From Bradyrhizobium rifense (GTDB lineage: Bacteria; Pseudomonadota; Alphaproteobacteria; Rhizobiales; Xanthobacteraceae): a stretch of 64,000 nucleotides of DNA. Below are positions 54,767 to 63,830 of this stretch, piece by piece. A model generated the notes under the pieces. The model had not been told where the DNA came from. It ran no database searches and worked only from the letters and a program-made list of their open reading frames with translations. A program made the position numbers and the translations under genes. Every line of letters begins with the position of its first letter. Positions within the stretch are counted from its first letter, which is position 1. Location: positions 1 to 64,000 of the forward strand of contig NZ_VSSS01000065.1 in assembly GCF_008123425.1 (NCBI RefSeq). The letters are read 5' to 3'.

Positions 54767-55981
54767 ATGGCGATCTTAGCGGAAAATTCGGCTACCATGA
54801 GCGAGACTGCGTCTGCGCGGATCACTCGGCACGCGGGCATTCTTTCCGGCCAGCTTCGCTCGCTCGCGACAACTCTTTTCCCGCCTTCGGCGAGCAAGTC
54901 GCTCCGGTCGTTCACCTCTGGAGAGGTTGCGCGAATTGCGGGCGTGTCCGATGGGTACCTTCGGCAGCTCTCTCTTGACGGACTTGGACCGACCCCAGCG
55001 ACAGGAATCGGGGGGCGACGGTCCTACACTCTGGGTCAGATTCATGAGTTGCGCGAGTATCTAGCCACTGCGCGGCCGCGCGAAGCAATGGAATTCCTTC
55101 CGCGCCGGCGCCCAGGCGACAAGCTCCAAATCATCACCGTCGCAAACTTCAAAGGCGGCTCCGCCAAGACGACGACGGCATTGTATCTGTCGCAATACCT
55201 CGCCCTTGCCGGCTTTCGGGTCCTCGCGATTGACCTCGATCCGCAAGCTTCGCTTTCAGCAATGTTCGGGTACCAACCCGAGTTTGACATTGGGGCGAAC
55301 GAAACCCTGTACGGGGCCATCCGATATGACGAACACCGCCGGCCACTGCGCGAGATTGTCCGGCCGACCTATTTTGACGGGATAGGGCTCGTTCCAGGCA
55401 ATCTCGAGCTTATGGAATTTGAGCACACTACGCCTCGAGCAATGGTCGAGCGGCGAGAACGCGGACACGACCTGTTCTTTCGCCGTGTCGCCAGTGCCAT
55501 CGACCAGGTTGCAGACGAATACGACGTCGTTGTGATCGACTGCCCACCCCAACTTGGTTACCTGACCATGGGCGCGCTAAACGCGGCGACCGCTATGCTC
55601 GTGACCATCCACCCGCAGATGGTTGATGTCGCATCCATGAGCCAATTTCTCCTCATGACGTCGGACCTCATGTCCGTCATCGAAGAAGCTGGCGGGCGAC
55701 TCGATCACGATTTCATCCGGTACGTCATCACGCGTCACGATCCCAATGACGTGCCTGAAGCTCAAATTGTGGCCCTCCTGCGTACCCTATTTGGTTCGGA
55801 TGTACTCCAGGCGACTGTGTGGAAATCGACCGCGATCGCCAACGCCGGTCTCACGAAGCAATCGCTTTATGAGTTGGAGCGCGGAGCCGTAGGGCGGGGC
55901 GCCTACGATCGAGCGTTGGAGTCGGTCGACGCGGTCAATGCCGAAATCGCGCAACTTCTTAAGAAGGTGTGGGGTCGATGA
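54767..55981 (+). CDS. repA: Plasmid partition ATPase RepA
   Basis: About 404 residues, normal for RepA of repABC plasmids. An N-terminal helix-turn-helix (FTSGEVARIAGVSDGYLRQL) precedes a ParA ATPase: ANFKGGSAKTTTALYLSQYL (deviant Walker A), LAIDLDPQASLSAMFG and VVVIDCPPQLGYLTMGALN (Walker B). It partitions the plasmid with RepB and represses the operon. The ATG at 54767 has AGAAGG close upstream; ATG 54797 is an alternative. The stop overlaps repB (ATGA). Confidence 0.95.
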   Translation: MAILAENSATMSETASARITRHAGILSGQLRSLATTLFPPSASKSLRSFTSGEVARIAGVSDGYLRQLSLDGLGPTPATGIGGRRSYTLGQIHELREYLATARPREAMEFLPRRRPGDKLQIITVANFKGGSAKTTTALYLSQYLALAGFRVLAIDLDPQASLSAMFGYQPEFDIGANETLYGAIRYDEHRRPLREIVRPTYFDGIGLVPGNLELMEFEHTTPRAMVERRERGHDLFFRRVASAIDQVADEYDVVVIDCPPQLGYLTMGALNAATAMLVTIHPQMVDVASMSQFLLMTSDLMSVIEEAGGRLDHDFIRYVITRHDPNDVPEAQIVALLRTLFGSDVLQATVWKSTAIANAGLTKQSLYELERGAVGRGAYDRALESVDAVNAEIAQLLKKVWGR

Positions 55982-56997
55982 GCAAACGTACTGACACTAT
56001 CAAGAGCCTTTTCACGGCCCCGCAATCAAGTGCGTTGTCAGCTGACAACATGCCCGCTGCCTTGCCGCGGGTCTCGTCGGGCTCGGTTCGCTCGTTGAAA
56101 GACTCTTTCTCTGAGGTTGAGAAAGAGAACGAGGAGCTTCGCGAAAGAATTGCATCCGGGGCTGTGATACTTGAAATCGACCCCTCGCTCGTCGATCCGT
56201 CACCGCTGGCCGACCGTTTTCGCGATCAGGATGATAGCTCGTTCGAAGCGCTCAAACAGTCGATCTCACAGCGTGGCCAAGAGGTGCCCATTCTCGTTCG
56301 GGAGCATCCTGAAGCGAAAGGGCGCTATCAGAGCGCCTATGGTCATCGCCGCGTCCGCGCCACGCGCGAACTAGGTATTTCCGTCAAAGCGATTCTGCGA
56401 CCGTTGTCAGATGAAGCGCTTGTCGTGGCGCAAGGACTTGAGAACGCACCGCGCGAAGATTTGAGTTTCATTGAGCGCGCCAGCTTCGCGATGCATATCG
56501 AGGATGCCGGGCATAGCCGCTCAGTCGTGCAAGATGCGTTGTCGGTCGATCGGGCGGAGGCCTCGAAACTTCTTGCCGTGGCTCGATCGGTTCCTGCCGA
56601 GGTCATTCAAGCAATCGGGAAAGCCCCGAAAGTTGGCCGCGGCCGCTGGCAGTCATTCGCTGAATTGATCAAGGATTCCGCGGCACTCAAACGTGTCAGA
56701 GCGGCGATCGCCGAACCTAAATTTGCAGAGCGCGAAACCGACGCACGATTTCTTGCAGCATTCTCCGCAGCAACCCGTCCATCTCGCGGGGAGCCCCGGA
56801 AAGAGCCGGACGAGAAGCCGGTCTTTTCCGTGTCCGGGGATAAGATTGCGCACGTGCGTCAGGCCGAGCGCGAATTGAAGCTTACCATCGACAAGAATGT
56901 CTCGACGACATTCGCGGCATTTCTTGTGGACCAACTCCCGGCCCTGTTCGACGCCTTTTCCAAGAAGAGCAGTGGTCAGGAAAGTACCGAGGCCTGA
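55978..56997 (+). CDS. repB: Plasmid partition protein RepB (ParB family)
   Basis: 339 residues. MSKRTDTIKSLFTAPQ is the RepA-interacting N-terminus. The ParB domain shows GQEVPILVREHPEAKGRYQS, the GHRRVRATRELG box and ENAPREDLSFIERASFA. An HTH (SRSVVQDALSVDRAEASKLL) should read parS. A parS copy lies inside the coding sequence at 56034. It starts four bases inside repA's end. Confidence 0.95.
   Translation: MSKRTDTIKSLFTAPQSSALSADNMPAALPRVSSGSVRSLKDSFSEVEKENEELRERIASGAVILEIDPSLVDPSPLADRFRDQDDSSFEALKQSISQRGQEVPILVREHPEAKGRYQSAYGHRRVRATRELGISVKAILRPLSDEALVVAQGLENAPREDLSFIERASFAMHIEDAGHSRSVVQDALSVDRAEASKLLAVARSVPAEVIQAIGKAPKVGRGRWQSFAELIKDSAALKRVRAAIAEPKFAERETDARFLAAFSAATRPSRGEPRKEPDEKPVFSVSGDKIAHVRQAERELKLTIDKNVSTTFAAFLVDQLPALFDAFSKKSSGQESTEA
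56034..56049. promoter_or_regulatory. parS partition site 4, inside repB
   Basis: The same 16-bp palindrome, here coding for the residues LSADN near the RepB N-terminus. RepB bound to it could block transcription through its own gene. Confidence 0.85.
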
Positions 56998-57040
56998 CGG
57001 TCTCGTCCCGTAAACACGAACCAGGAGCAGACAAGGCAAA

Positions 57041-57115
57041 AGAAAAAGGCCCCCGAAACGGAGTTCCGGAAGCCCTTCTCTTCAAGTTTGGCGACTGACA
57101 GAGAATCACTTTCGC
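57041..57115 (-). ncRNA. Antisense ctRNA controlling repC (incA type)
   Basis: The repB-repC gap should encode a small countertranscript RNA on the minus strand, as in other repABC plasmids. Its terminator is clear on that strand: GGCTTCCG, an 11-base loop, CGGGGGCC, then TTTTTC (57043-57075). The body upstream (TTCTCTGTCAGTCGCCAAAC, then TTGAAGAGAA) resembles the conserved ctRNA core. It pairs with the repC leader and limits RepC synthesis. The 5' end is estimated. Confidence 0.75.
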
Positions 57116-57194
57116 GAATCGCAGTCAAGCGTTTCTACGCGATTTTATCGTCGTTTCGGCGAGCGGATTTTCTTTGCCCAACTGAGGCAAAGAC

Positions 57195-58427
57195 ATGCAG
57201 TCACACTCTCCAACGACGCCCTTTGGGCGGCGATCGCTGACGCTTGCCCATGTGGCAAGCCAGATGGTCGCAACGGCACGTCCTCCCGAGAAGATCGTGC
57301 ACAAATGGAAGATCTTCCACGCCATCTGCACGGCACGGCCGCGGCTTGGGGTGTCGGAGCGCGCGCTCTCGGTGCTAAACGCGCTCTTAACCTTCCATCC
57401 CGAGACCGCGCTGACGGGAGAGGATGACCTGATTGTCTTCCCCTCGAACCATCAGCTCGCTCGGCGAGCGCACGGCATGCCGGCATCGACGCTGCGACGC
57501 CACCTCGCTGTGCTGGTCGACGCGGGGCTAATCGTTCGGCGCGACAGTCCAAATGGCAAGCGATATGCGCGGAAGGACGATGCTGGCGAAATCGAGCTCG
57601 CGTTCGGCTTCGATCTGTCACCGCTCGTCGTGCGTTCGGAAGAGTTCGAGAGCCTGGCGGCCGATTTCGAAGCCGAGGCCCGCGCACTCAAGCTCGTACG
57701 AGAGCGCATCACGCTGTGCCGGCGCGACATCGCGAAGATGATTGCAACTGGCATCGAGGAAGCCGTCCCGACGCGAAGGGGAGGGCAGGGGCCTGCCGAT
57801 TGGCAGGTCGTGCACGCTGCCTTCCGCGCGATCGTCGATCAGATTCCGCGCACGGCGACGCGCCAGGAGCTCGAGCCGATCGCCGACGAGTTGTCTCAGC
57901 TCGCCGACGACGTGCTCAATCTTCTGGAAACACATATCAAATCGAAGAATCCGAGCGCCAATGAGTCCCATTCTGAGCGCCACATACAGAATTCAAATCC
58001 AGATGCCCTCATTGATCTTGAACCTAGCCTCCGAGAAGGCAGGGCTGCGGGAGCTGAGCCAAAGCCTCAACCATCGCGAGTCGGGGAGGGGGCGTATCCA
58101 TTGGGAATGGTCCTGAGTGCATGCCCGGACATCGTCGATTATGCGAAGGGCGGGATTTCGAACTGGCGTGATTTCCTAGCCACAGCTAGCGTTGTGCGAT
58201 CGATGCTGGGGATCAGTCCCAGCGCCTGGGATGAGGCGCAAAAGGTCATGGGCGAGGTGCCCGCAGCCATCGTCGTCGCGTGTATCCTGCAGCGCGGGAC
58301 GGCGATCAATTCCGCCGGCGGTTATCTGCGCGGTTTGACGCGAAAAGCCGAGGTCGGCGAATTTTCGCTTGGCCCGATCCTGATGGCGCAGATCAATTCT
58401 CGCCGGCGAGACAAGCAGCGGGCGTGA
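57195..58427 (+). CDS. repC: Replication initiator RepC
   Basis: 410 residues. N-terminal DNA-binding region: VHKWKIFHAICTARPRLGVS, ALLTFHPETALTGEDDLIVF, PSNHQLARRAHGMPASTLRR HL (winged helix). The C-terminal domain includes SACPDIVDYAKGGISNWRDF and INSAGGYLRGLTRKAEVGEF. RepC starts replication at an origin inside its own gene. The ATG at 57195 follows CTGAGGCAAAGAC. Length and motifs look complete. Confidence 0.95.
   Translation: MQSHSPTTPFGRRSLTLAHVASQMVATARPPEKIVHKWKIFHAICTARPRLGVSERALSVLNALLTFHPETALTGEDDLIVFPSNHQLARRAHGMPASTLRRHLAVLVDAGLIVRRDSPNGKRYARKDDAGEIELAFGFDLSPLVVRSEEFESLAADFEAEARALKLVRERITLCRRDIAKMIATGIEEAVPTRRGGQGPADWQVVHAAFRAIVDQIPRTATRQELEPIADELSQLADDVLNLLETHIKSKNPSANESHSERHIQNSNPDALIDLEPSLREGRAAGAEPKPQPSRVGEGAYPLGMVLSACPDIVDYAKGGISNWRDFLATASVVRSMLGISPSAWDEAQKVMGEVPAAIVVACILQRGTAINSAGGYLRGLTRKAEVGEFSLGPILMAQINSRRRDKQRA
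57925..58030. other. Probable origin of replication inside repC
   Basis: This stretch (starting near CTGGAAACACATATCAAATC) is the most AT-rich part of repC and corresponds to the position of oriV in studied repABC plasmids. Location is inferred from composition and family knowledge. Confidence 0.5.
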
Positions 58428-58534
58428 GGCGATGAGGCGCCGTTCCCAGACCTTGCCTTTTTCGTGTGATCGAAATACCCGCACTGACCCGGCTTCTGCG
58501 CTATGTCGACGCAAAGCCGTTCGGAAGGATCGTC

Positions 58535-58954
58535 ATGGCAAAACACCCTCCAATCATCCTCACGCCGTTTTTCCAGCCTCGTGATGAAGGCGCCGCGGAG
58601 CAACGGATGTACGTGGCGGGGTTCGCGGACGAGGCGGGCGAGGCCTGGGGGACGCTGATTCCGTTGGATGCGGAGATGGTCGAGCTTGCCGTTCTGGGAC
58701 AACAGACATTCACCGTCTGGTGCAACTCCGACGGTCGCATCCAACCGCAGCCGAGCAGCGACAGTCTTTTTGAAGAGCTTCTGGAGAAAGGCCAATTGAA
58801 GGAGACGCCCCTCGATGAGCTCGTCGCCGAAGCCGTCGAGCAGGGCAGGAATGAACCCAATGATGACATCCTCGATATGTTCGAGACCCTGTATGAGCGG
58901 CTGGTGCGGGCCGTGGGCATGGTCGCTGACGAGATCGCGCGGCGCAGGCGATGA
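58535..58954 (+). CDS. Hypothetical plasmid protein (139 aa)
   Basis: 139 residues: MAKHPPIILTPFFQPRDEGA, then VAGFADEAGEAWGTLIPLDA and a helical C-terminus (DILDMFETLYERLVRAVGMV). No family recognised. The ATG at 58535 has GGAAGG upstream. It follows repC by 107 bases in the same direction, so it may be transcribed with it. Confidence 0.6.
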   Translation: MAKHPPIILTPFFQPRDEGAAEQRMYVAGFADEAGEAWGTLIPLDAEMVELAVLGQQTFTVWCNSDGRIQPQPSSDSLFEELLEKGQLKETPLDELVAEAVEQGRNEPNDDILDMFETLYERLVRAVGMVADEIARRRR

Positions 58955-59093
58955 CTCTTCGCGGCGCGCGTGCGCGGTTCAGTGCCGTAGGGCCAGCTTG
59001 TACTAACGCGAGCACCACGATCCGCGCGGCCGATACCCGGACCGGTCGATGAAAACATAGAAAACCGACGACCGGGCCGCGCTCCGACTACTC

Positions 59094-59312
59094 TTAAGCT
59101 TCGCCGGAGCCGGAAAACAGCGCCGTCGGCGGCGTCGCGCGCGGCGGCGGGAGGATCCGACCGCCCCGGGCTCCCGGTTTGCTCTTGAGATCGTATCGCT
59201 GGGCTAGGTCGAGTAGCCGCCGCTTGGTGAACGGGTCCGCGTACTCCGCCAGATCGCGCGCCCGCTGTGCGAAGCCTCTATAAAATTCTTCCACGACGCC
59301 ACCCCGCAACAT
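59094..59312 (-). CDS. Small plasmid protein (72 aa)
   Basis: From the ATG at 59312: MLRGGVVEEFYRGFAQRARD, LAEYADPFTKRRLLDLAQRY, then a basic Gly/Pro tail. The helical core has the look of small conserved proteins in Rhizobiales, but I cannot name a family. It is divergent from the zinc-ribbon gene at 59442. Confidence 0.55.
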   Translation of the reverse strand: MLRGGVVEEFYRGFAQRARDLAEYADPFTKRRLLDLAQRYDLKSKPGARGGRILPPPRATPPTALFSGSGEA

Positions 59313-59441
59313 CACTGAAAATCGGATTTCAACGTGAGACGCGCTCCGCGTCAAGCGGCCTGGTGCATGCGGACAATTTTCGGCGATTTACTTGTGCTCG
59401 CGGCGCACGGGGAACTAAGCTGGTCCCGGCAGGCAAAAACC

Positions 59442-59624
59442 ATGACTCCGCTCTACCTCAGCCGGAAGCTGTGCCCGAAGTGCGGTAAGCCGATGACGGC
59501 CGTGCCGGACGACGTCGCGCCCGGCCGGCCGCGCTACGTCTGCCTGGTCTGCGAGGACGATCCGCTGCGCGATCCCGCCGCCCGGAAGTGGGCGGAAAGC
59601 CCGCTGCGACCGCCGGCCAAATAA
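59442..59624 (+). CDS. Small zinc-ribbon protein (60 aa)
   Basis: 60 residues: MTPLYLSRKLCPKCGKPMTA, then RPRYVCLVCEDDPLRDPAAR. The two Cys pairs (CPKC and CLVC) form a zinc ribbon. Upstream residues in the longer frame have no zinc-ribbon character, so I start at 59442. Function unknown. Confidence 0.65.
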   Translation: MTPLYLSRKLCPKCGKPMTAVPDDVAPGRPRYVCLVCEDDPLRDPAARKWAESPLRPPAK

Positions 59625-60107
59625 CGTTCGAGTTGAAATCGAGCCCGGCAGCCGGATTGCTGCAGCGGCCGATTGTGCTCACAACCCTCTCCGTCGATGT
59701 GGCGTGACAACCCGAACGCTTAGCTTCGTTCCATCGCGCGTGCCGGCGGAATCATCCCCGGACTCGGAGGCCGGCATGCCCAGCGACGCCAGCATCTGTT
59801 TTACGCCTCGGGGGCGTTCGGTCGCATGGATGCGGAGGGCAGGGTTGATCCACATGGCGAGTACGTTGCCAGCCTCGCTCTCGATCTTGCGATCGCGAGT
59901 TCGACTGGTGCGCCGAAATTGCTGACAGCGACGATCTCCATTGCGGGTGATGACGCGCCGTCCAGGTGGCATACTTAAGGTGAGCCGCATTTTGCTGCCA
60001 CGCCCGTTGCCGAATGGCCGAACGGATTAGAGCCGCCTGTCTTCATTCCATGTGTTTTCGCGACGGGCGCATCCATCAGCGTCCTCGATAAAGGCTGGTC
60101 TGACCGA
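59625..60107. other. No supportable gene
   Basis: About 480 bases. Opposite-strand frames of 73 and 103 residues overlap here, with no domain and no good start. I see nothing further. Confidence 0.4.
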
Positions 60108-60329
60108 AGGCCGATCCCGCTTCGCGGGCTCTCGATCTTGTCCCTGCAACGTCCGTCCTCGACTTTCTTCCCCTGGCGCTGCGCACCATTCCTCGCGGTC
60201 CAAGAAAGTCGCTGCCGGCCGCCCTCCACTTCATTTCGGCCCTTTGGGTGCAGGTCGATCGCCTCCGGTCTCACGACCGCCATCGAGGTCGCGATAGGCG
60301 CGGCCCGAGAAAACCAAGGGAATGAGACA
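60108..60329 (+). promoter_or_regulatory. Conserved 5' leader of DUF736 gene 2
   Basis: Matches 48061-48288 in a series of blocks in the same order and at nearly the same distance from the ATG. Small insertions and deletions not in multiples of three suggest it is not translated in one frame. Confidence 0.6.
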
Positions 60330-60641
60330 ATGGCTACCATCGGCACCTTCAGCTCAACGGGCAACGGCTTCTCCGGCGCCATCAAGACGCTCAACCTCAA
60401 CGTCAAGGCCAAGCTGATCCGCGTCGACAACCCTTCCGACAAGGGACCGCATTTCCGCATCTACTCCGGCAACGTCGAGTTGGGCGCGGCCTGGCAGAAG
60501 ACCGCGAAGGACACCGAGCGCGACTATCTCTCCGTCAAGCTGGACGATCCGAGCTTCCCGGCTCCGATCTACGCCACCCTGATCGAGGTCGAAGGTGCGG
60601 AAGGCCTCCAACTGATCTGGTCCCGGCCGAACCGCGACTGA
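60330..60641 (+). CDS. DUF736-domain protein, copy 2
   Basis: 103 residues: MATIGTFSSTGNGFSGAIKT, GPHFRIYSGNVELGAAWQKT, YLSVKLDDPSFPAPIYATLI, ending IWSRPNRD. The C-terminal half is almost identical to copy 1, the N-terminal half less so. CAAGGGAATGAGACA precedes the ATG; the longer frame from 60138 is leader. Function unknown. Confidence 0.88.
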   Translation: MATIGTFSSTGNGFSGAIKTLNLNVKAKLIRVDNPSDKGPHFRIYSGNVELGAAWQKTAKDTERDYLSVKLDDPSFPAPIYATLIEVEGAEGLQLIWSRPNRD

Positions 60642-60653
60642 GGCTCAGCCAGT

Positions 60654-60677
60654 GGGCTCCGCCGCAAGGCGGGGCCC
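60654..60677 (+). terminator. Hairpin after DUF736 gene 2
   Basis: GGGCTCCGCC, loop GCAA, GGCGGGGCCC: a 10-bp stem with one G-T pair, starting 12 bases after the stop. No T tract, so it may stabilise the RNA rather than end it; the next small gene starts 25 bases later. Confidence 0.5.
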
Positions 60678-60702
60678 GCTCCCTTCGACTGGAGATGCGA
60701 TC

Positions 60703-60846
60703 ATGACCGTCGACACCATTGAAGAATTGCGCGCCGAGCTGCGCGAATGCGTGTTCACGCCGGCCGAGCGCAAGGCGCTCGAAGTCGAGCTAGCCGAACT
60801 CATCCGCCAACGCAACGAAGCGCTCGCAGCCGAGGAGGGGGCGTAA
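60703..60846 (+). CDS. Small helical plasmid protein (47 aa)
   Basis: 47 residues: MTVDTIEELRAELRECVFTP, then AERKALEVELAELIRQRNEA. It is helical and acidic, with TGGAG seven or eight bases before the ATG. It follows DUF736 gene 2 directly and is probably co-transcribed. No family recognised. Confidence 0.55.
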   Translation: MTVDTIEELRAELRECVFTPAERKALEVELAELIRQRNEALAAEEGA

Positions 60847-61250
60847 GCCCCCTCCTGCATCTTACGATGCACCGTCGTTACGCGATCAGGATCGATACTT
60901 CATGAGCTCGAACACAATCTTCCCGACCATCACGCACATGTCGAGCCGGCCAACGACCGGCAACGCCCCCGCGCGGCCTGATCGGTGCCCGCCCGGCGGC
61001 AGATCGACCCCAGTAATGGCGGACTACGCTTCGCTATCCGCCTTACGATTTCGCGCACGGGCGGATGGAGCCTGACAGGCGTGCTTCCCTAACGCAAAAT
61101 CCACCCGCTCGTATTGACTCGCATTGCGAATGGGCGAATCCTTCCAACAACGCAATTGCCACCGCCAATTTCAGCACTACGAATTTCGGCGCCCCGGCCT
61201 TTATCGGCGCCATCTGGGTAAATTCTTTCTGAACAGAAACGGAGGGGCCG
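60847..61250. other. Intergenic region; no gene seen
   Basis: About 400 bases with no supportable gene; it ends with GGAGGGG just before the next start. It marks the change from plasmid-type genes to secreted-protein genes. Confidence 0.4.
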
Positions 61251-62852
61251 ATGCGCGCGCTCGCCTTGAGAACCGTCTCTCTTCTCACCCTCGCTATCCT
61301 GGGCTCGATCTCCCCCACGCGTAGCGCACACGCGCAGGACGGGACCGACGAGCAATTTGGCAAGGTTCACTTCCAGACCTCCTGCAACGAGGTGGCGCAG
61401 CGCCGCTTTGACCGCGGGATGCGCTATCAGCACTCGTTCTGGTACCGGCCCGCGAAAGAGATTTTCGAGGAGACGTTGCAGGCCGATCCGGAATGCGCGA
61501 TCGCCTATTGGGGCATTGCCCTGAGTCTGCTGTACAATCCGCATTTTCCCGCGCCGAAGGAAAACCTCACCGAGGGCCTCGGCGCTCTGCAGAAGGCCAA
61601 GGCACTCGGCGCCAAGAGCGAACGCGAACGCGACTATATCGACGCGCTGCTGGCCTTCTATTCGGGCGACGAAAAGACGACGTTTGGCCAACGCGCGCAG
61701 GCCTATCTCAAGGCAACCGAAGCCGTCGCCGCGCGCTATCCCGATGATGACGAGGCGCAGATCGCCTATGCTATCACGCTGAATGTCACGGCGTCACCAA
61801 ACGACAAGACCTATGCCAACCAGCTCAAGGGCGCGGCCATTTTGGAGCCGATCTTCAAGCGGCAGCCGCGGCACCCCGGCGTCGCGCATTACCTGATCCA
61901 CCTCTACGACTATCCGGCGATCGCAGAGCGAGGTCTCGATGCTGCCAAGCGCTATTCCGAGATCGCGCCGGCGGCGCCGCACGCTTTGCATATGCCGTCG
62001 CACATCTTCACGCGCGTCGGCTACTGGAACGAATCCATCGACGCCAATAGTCGTTCTGCCAAGGCAGCCAAAGAGGGCAAGGACCCCAGCGAGCAGCTGC
62101 ATGCCGACGACTATATGGTCTACGCCCTGCTCCAGCTTGCGCAGGACAGCCGAGCCCGCGACGTCATCGCGGACATGATTGCGACCACCGGGTATGCGCC
62201 GGCCGTCCGCGCCGGTCCCTACGCGATAGCGGCCAGTCAGGCACGCTATATGGTCGAGCGCGGCGATTGGCAGGGCGCTGCCGCGCTGAAGGTCGAGCCG
62301 AGCAGGTTCGCCTACGTCGATGCGATCACCTATTTCGCCCGCGCCCTTGGCGCCGCGCGCACCGGCAATGCAGACGCAGCAACGGCGGACATCGCCAAGC
62401 TGGCGGAGTTGCGGGACAAGCTGCAGCAGGACAAGGACGCCTATTGGGCTGAGATCGTCGACATTCAGCGGCAGGTCGCCACAGCCTGGCAGCTCAATGC
62501 CCAGGGAAAACAGGAGGACGCGTTGGAAGCGATGCGCCTTGCCGCCGATGCCGAAGACAAGACCGAAAAATCCATCGTGACGCCGGGACCGCTTGCCCCC
62601 GCGCGCGAGCTTTACGGGACCATGCTGCTCGAACGCGGCATGGCGACGGAGGCATTGGCCGCATTTGAAAGCACCATGCGCAAGGAGCCGAACCGCTTTG
62701 GCGCGACCATCGGCGCCGCTCACGCGGCCGAGAAAGCGGGGGATACTGTGAAGGCCCGCCAGTATTACGCGAAGATCGTCGAAACAGCGAGAAATGGCGA
62801 CTCATCTCGGGAAGACCTCGCGGCCGCACGAAAGTTGATGGCTCAGAATTAG
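61251..62852 (+). CDS. Exported tetratricopeptide-repeat protein
   Basis: 533 residues. A signal peptide ends at TRSAHAQ (about residue 28). TPR-type helix pairs follow along the chain: FDRGMRYQHSFWYRPAKEIF, ADPECAIAYWGIALSLLYNP, HALHMPSHIFTRVGYWNESI, ELYGTMLLERGMATEALAAF. The segment PGVAHYLIHLYDYP and the HMPSHIF motif are typical of a family of periplasmic TPR proteins in proteobacteria whose role is unknown. A strong ribosome binding site (GGAGGGG) supports the start. The next gene follows 22 bases later. Confidence 0.8.
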   Translation: MRALALRTVSLLTLAILGSISPTRSAHAQDGTDEQFGKVHFQTSCNEVAQRRFDRGMRYQHSFWYRPAKEIFEETLQADPECAIAYWGIALSLLYNPHFPAPKENLTEGLGALQKAKALGAKSERERDYIDALLAFYSGDEKTTFGQRAQAYLKATEAVAARYPDDDEAQIAYAITLNVTASPNDKTYANQLKGAAILEPIFKRQPRHPGVAHYLIHLYDYPAIAERGLDAAKRYSEIAPAAPHALHMPSHIFTRVGYWNESIDANSRSAKAAKEGKDPSEQLHADDYMVYALLQLAQDSRARDVIADMIATTGYAPAVRAGPYAIAASQARYMVERGDWQGAAALKVEPSRFAYVDAITYFARALGAARTGNADAATADIAKLAELRDKLQQDKDAYWAEIVDIQRQVATAWQLNAQGKQEDALEAMRLAADAEDKTEKSIVTPGPLAPARELYGTMLLERGMATEALAAFESTMRKEPNRFGATIGAAHAAEKAGDTVKARQYYAKIVETARNGDSSREDLAAARKLMAQN

Positions 62853-62874
62853 CAATGATGCCGCGGCAGCTTCC

Positions 62875-63441
62875 ATGCGCTTGACAAGCAAATTCGTTGC
62901 GATCAGCACAGCCACCACACTGCTCTGCGCAGCCGCTGCGGTCTGGATCTTGCGATCTGGTGAACCGGCAAGCGCAACAGCGGCATCCGGCGAGATCCGC
63001 CCGGTGTGGACGGAAACCGAATGGCCTTTCGGGGCAGATCCCTGGGGTAAAGGAAAAGCGTTCCGCTGCAAGGCCGACGATTGCGGCGGCGAAGTCCAGC
63101 TCTACGTTCGCGCCAAGCTCGGCTTTTGCAATTGCGCCACCGGCGTCGCAGACGATGGCGACCTCGAGCAAATGGGCGACTTGGCGCTGATTGGGAAGGC
63201 AACGCCGATCGGTTCCGGCCGACAGATCATCGTCGGTCCGATGCGCGGCCGCAGCCGGGCCTATCGCGTCGAGGGAAATCGCAACGCCGCGCTCTCACTC
63301 GCCTTCAATCAGCGCTGCGACATGGTCGCCGCGACGGCTTTGGTTGGACCGGGCGCGCCCACGCCACTGGAGCCGGCGGTGCTGGCGTTCCTCAATAGCG
63401 ACCGCATGTTGCAATGGGCCGAGATTGCGCTTGGGTTATGA
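62875..63441 (+). CDS. Exported or membrane-anchored protein of unknown function
   Basis: 188 residues. One N-terminal hydrophobic segment (FVAISTATTLLCAAAAVWIL) acts as signal or anchor. The outside part has WTETEWPFGADPWGKGKAFR and four nearby Cys residues (FRCKADDCGGEVQLY and FCNCATGVAD), which could bind metal or form disulfides, then MLQWAEIALGL at the end. I do not recognise the family. It lies 22 bases after the TPR gene, so the two are likely one unit. Confidence 0.65.
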   Translation: MRLTSKFVAISTATTLLCAAAAVWILRSGEPASATAASGEIRPVWTETEWPFGADPWGKGKAFRCKADDCGGEVQLYVRAKLGFCNCATGVADDGDLEQMGDLALIGKATPIGSGRQIIVGPMRGRSRAYRVEGNRNAALSLAFNQRCDMVAATALVGPGAPTPLEPAVLAFLNSDRMLQWAEIALGL

Positions 63442-63560
63442 GTCAAAGCAATTCGGCTTCCGTCGTTCGCAGAACCATAGGACCTCCCGCTCTTCGTCAA
63501 GGATAACGTCCCTTAGTGGGTGTGAGCTCCGTCCTGTTTCGATTTTGCCTTGGTCTGGCA

Positions 63561-63830
63561 TCAAGGCCGCGAAACAGATAGAGCCGCCATCACAGGCAGA
63601 GCCGTAATCCTCGAAAGAATGTCAGACCAAGGCGGTTTTTCGTCCGTGACAGCGTAACCGCGCCTCCGCTTGGCACGCTCCAGGCGTACGAATGCTTCGA
63701 TCGCCTCCGCACTACCATCGAAGGTCTGCACCATGGTCTTGCCACTCGTGCCGATCCGGCCCCAATTGCGGATCAGCGACATTTCTCCGAACAAGGTGAG
63801 CTGCGTGGATAGCGCATAAAACCGCCGCAT
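63561..63830 (-). CDS. WGR-domain protein, copy 2
   Basis: 89 residues from the ATG at 63830. MRRFYALSTQLTLFGEMSLI, RNWGRIGTSGKTMVQTF and EAFVRLERAKRRRGYAV form a WGR domain. The same frame is open further upstream (PEPLHLRRIDAAHN), with no standard start codon there, so the real N-terminus may be longer. Its upstream DNA resembles that of copy 1 at 17130-17387. Confidence 0.8.
   Translation of the reverse strand: MRRFYALSTQLTLFGEMSLIRNWGRIGTSGKTMVQTFDGSAEAIEAFVRLERAKRRRGYAVTDEKPPWSDILSRITALPVMAALSVSRP

Noticed and set aside
59679..59990. 103-residue minus-strand frame
   Set aside because: Partly protein-like (MWINPALRIHATERP) but with no start signal, no known family and an overlapping frame on the other strand.
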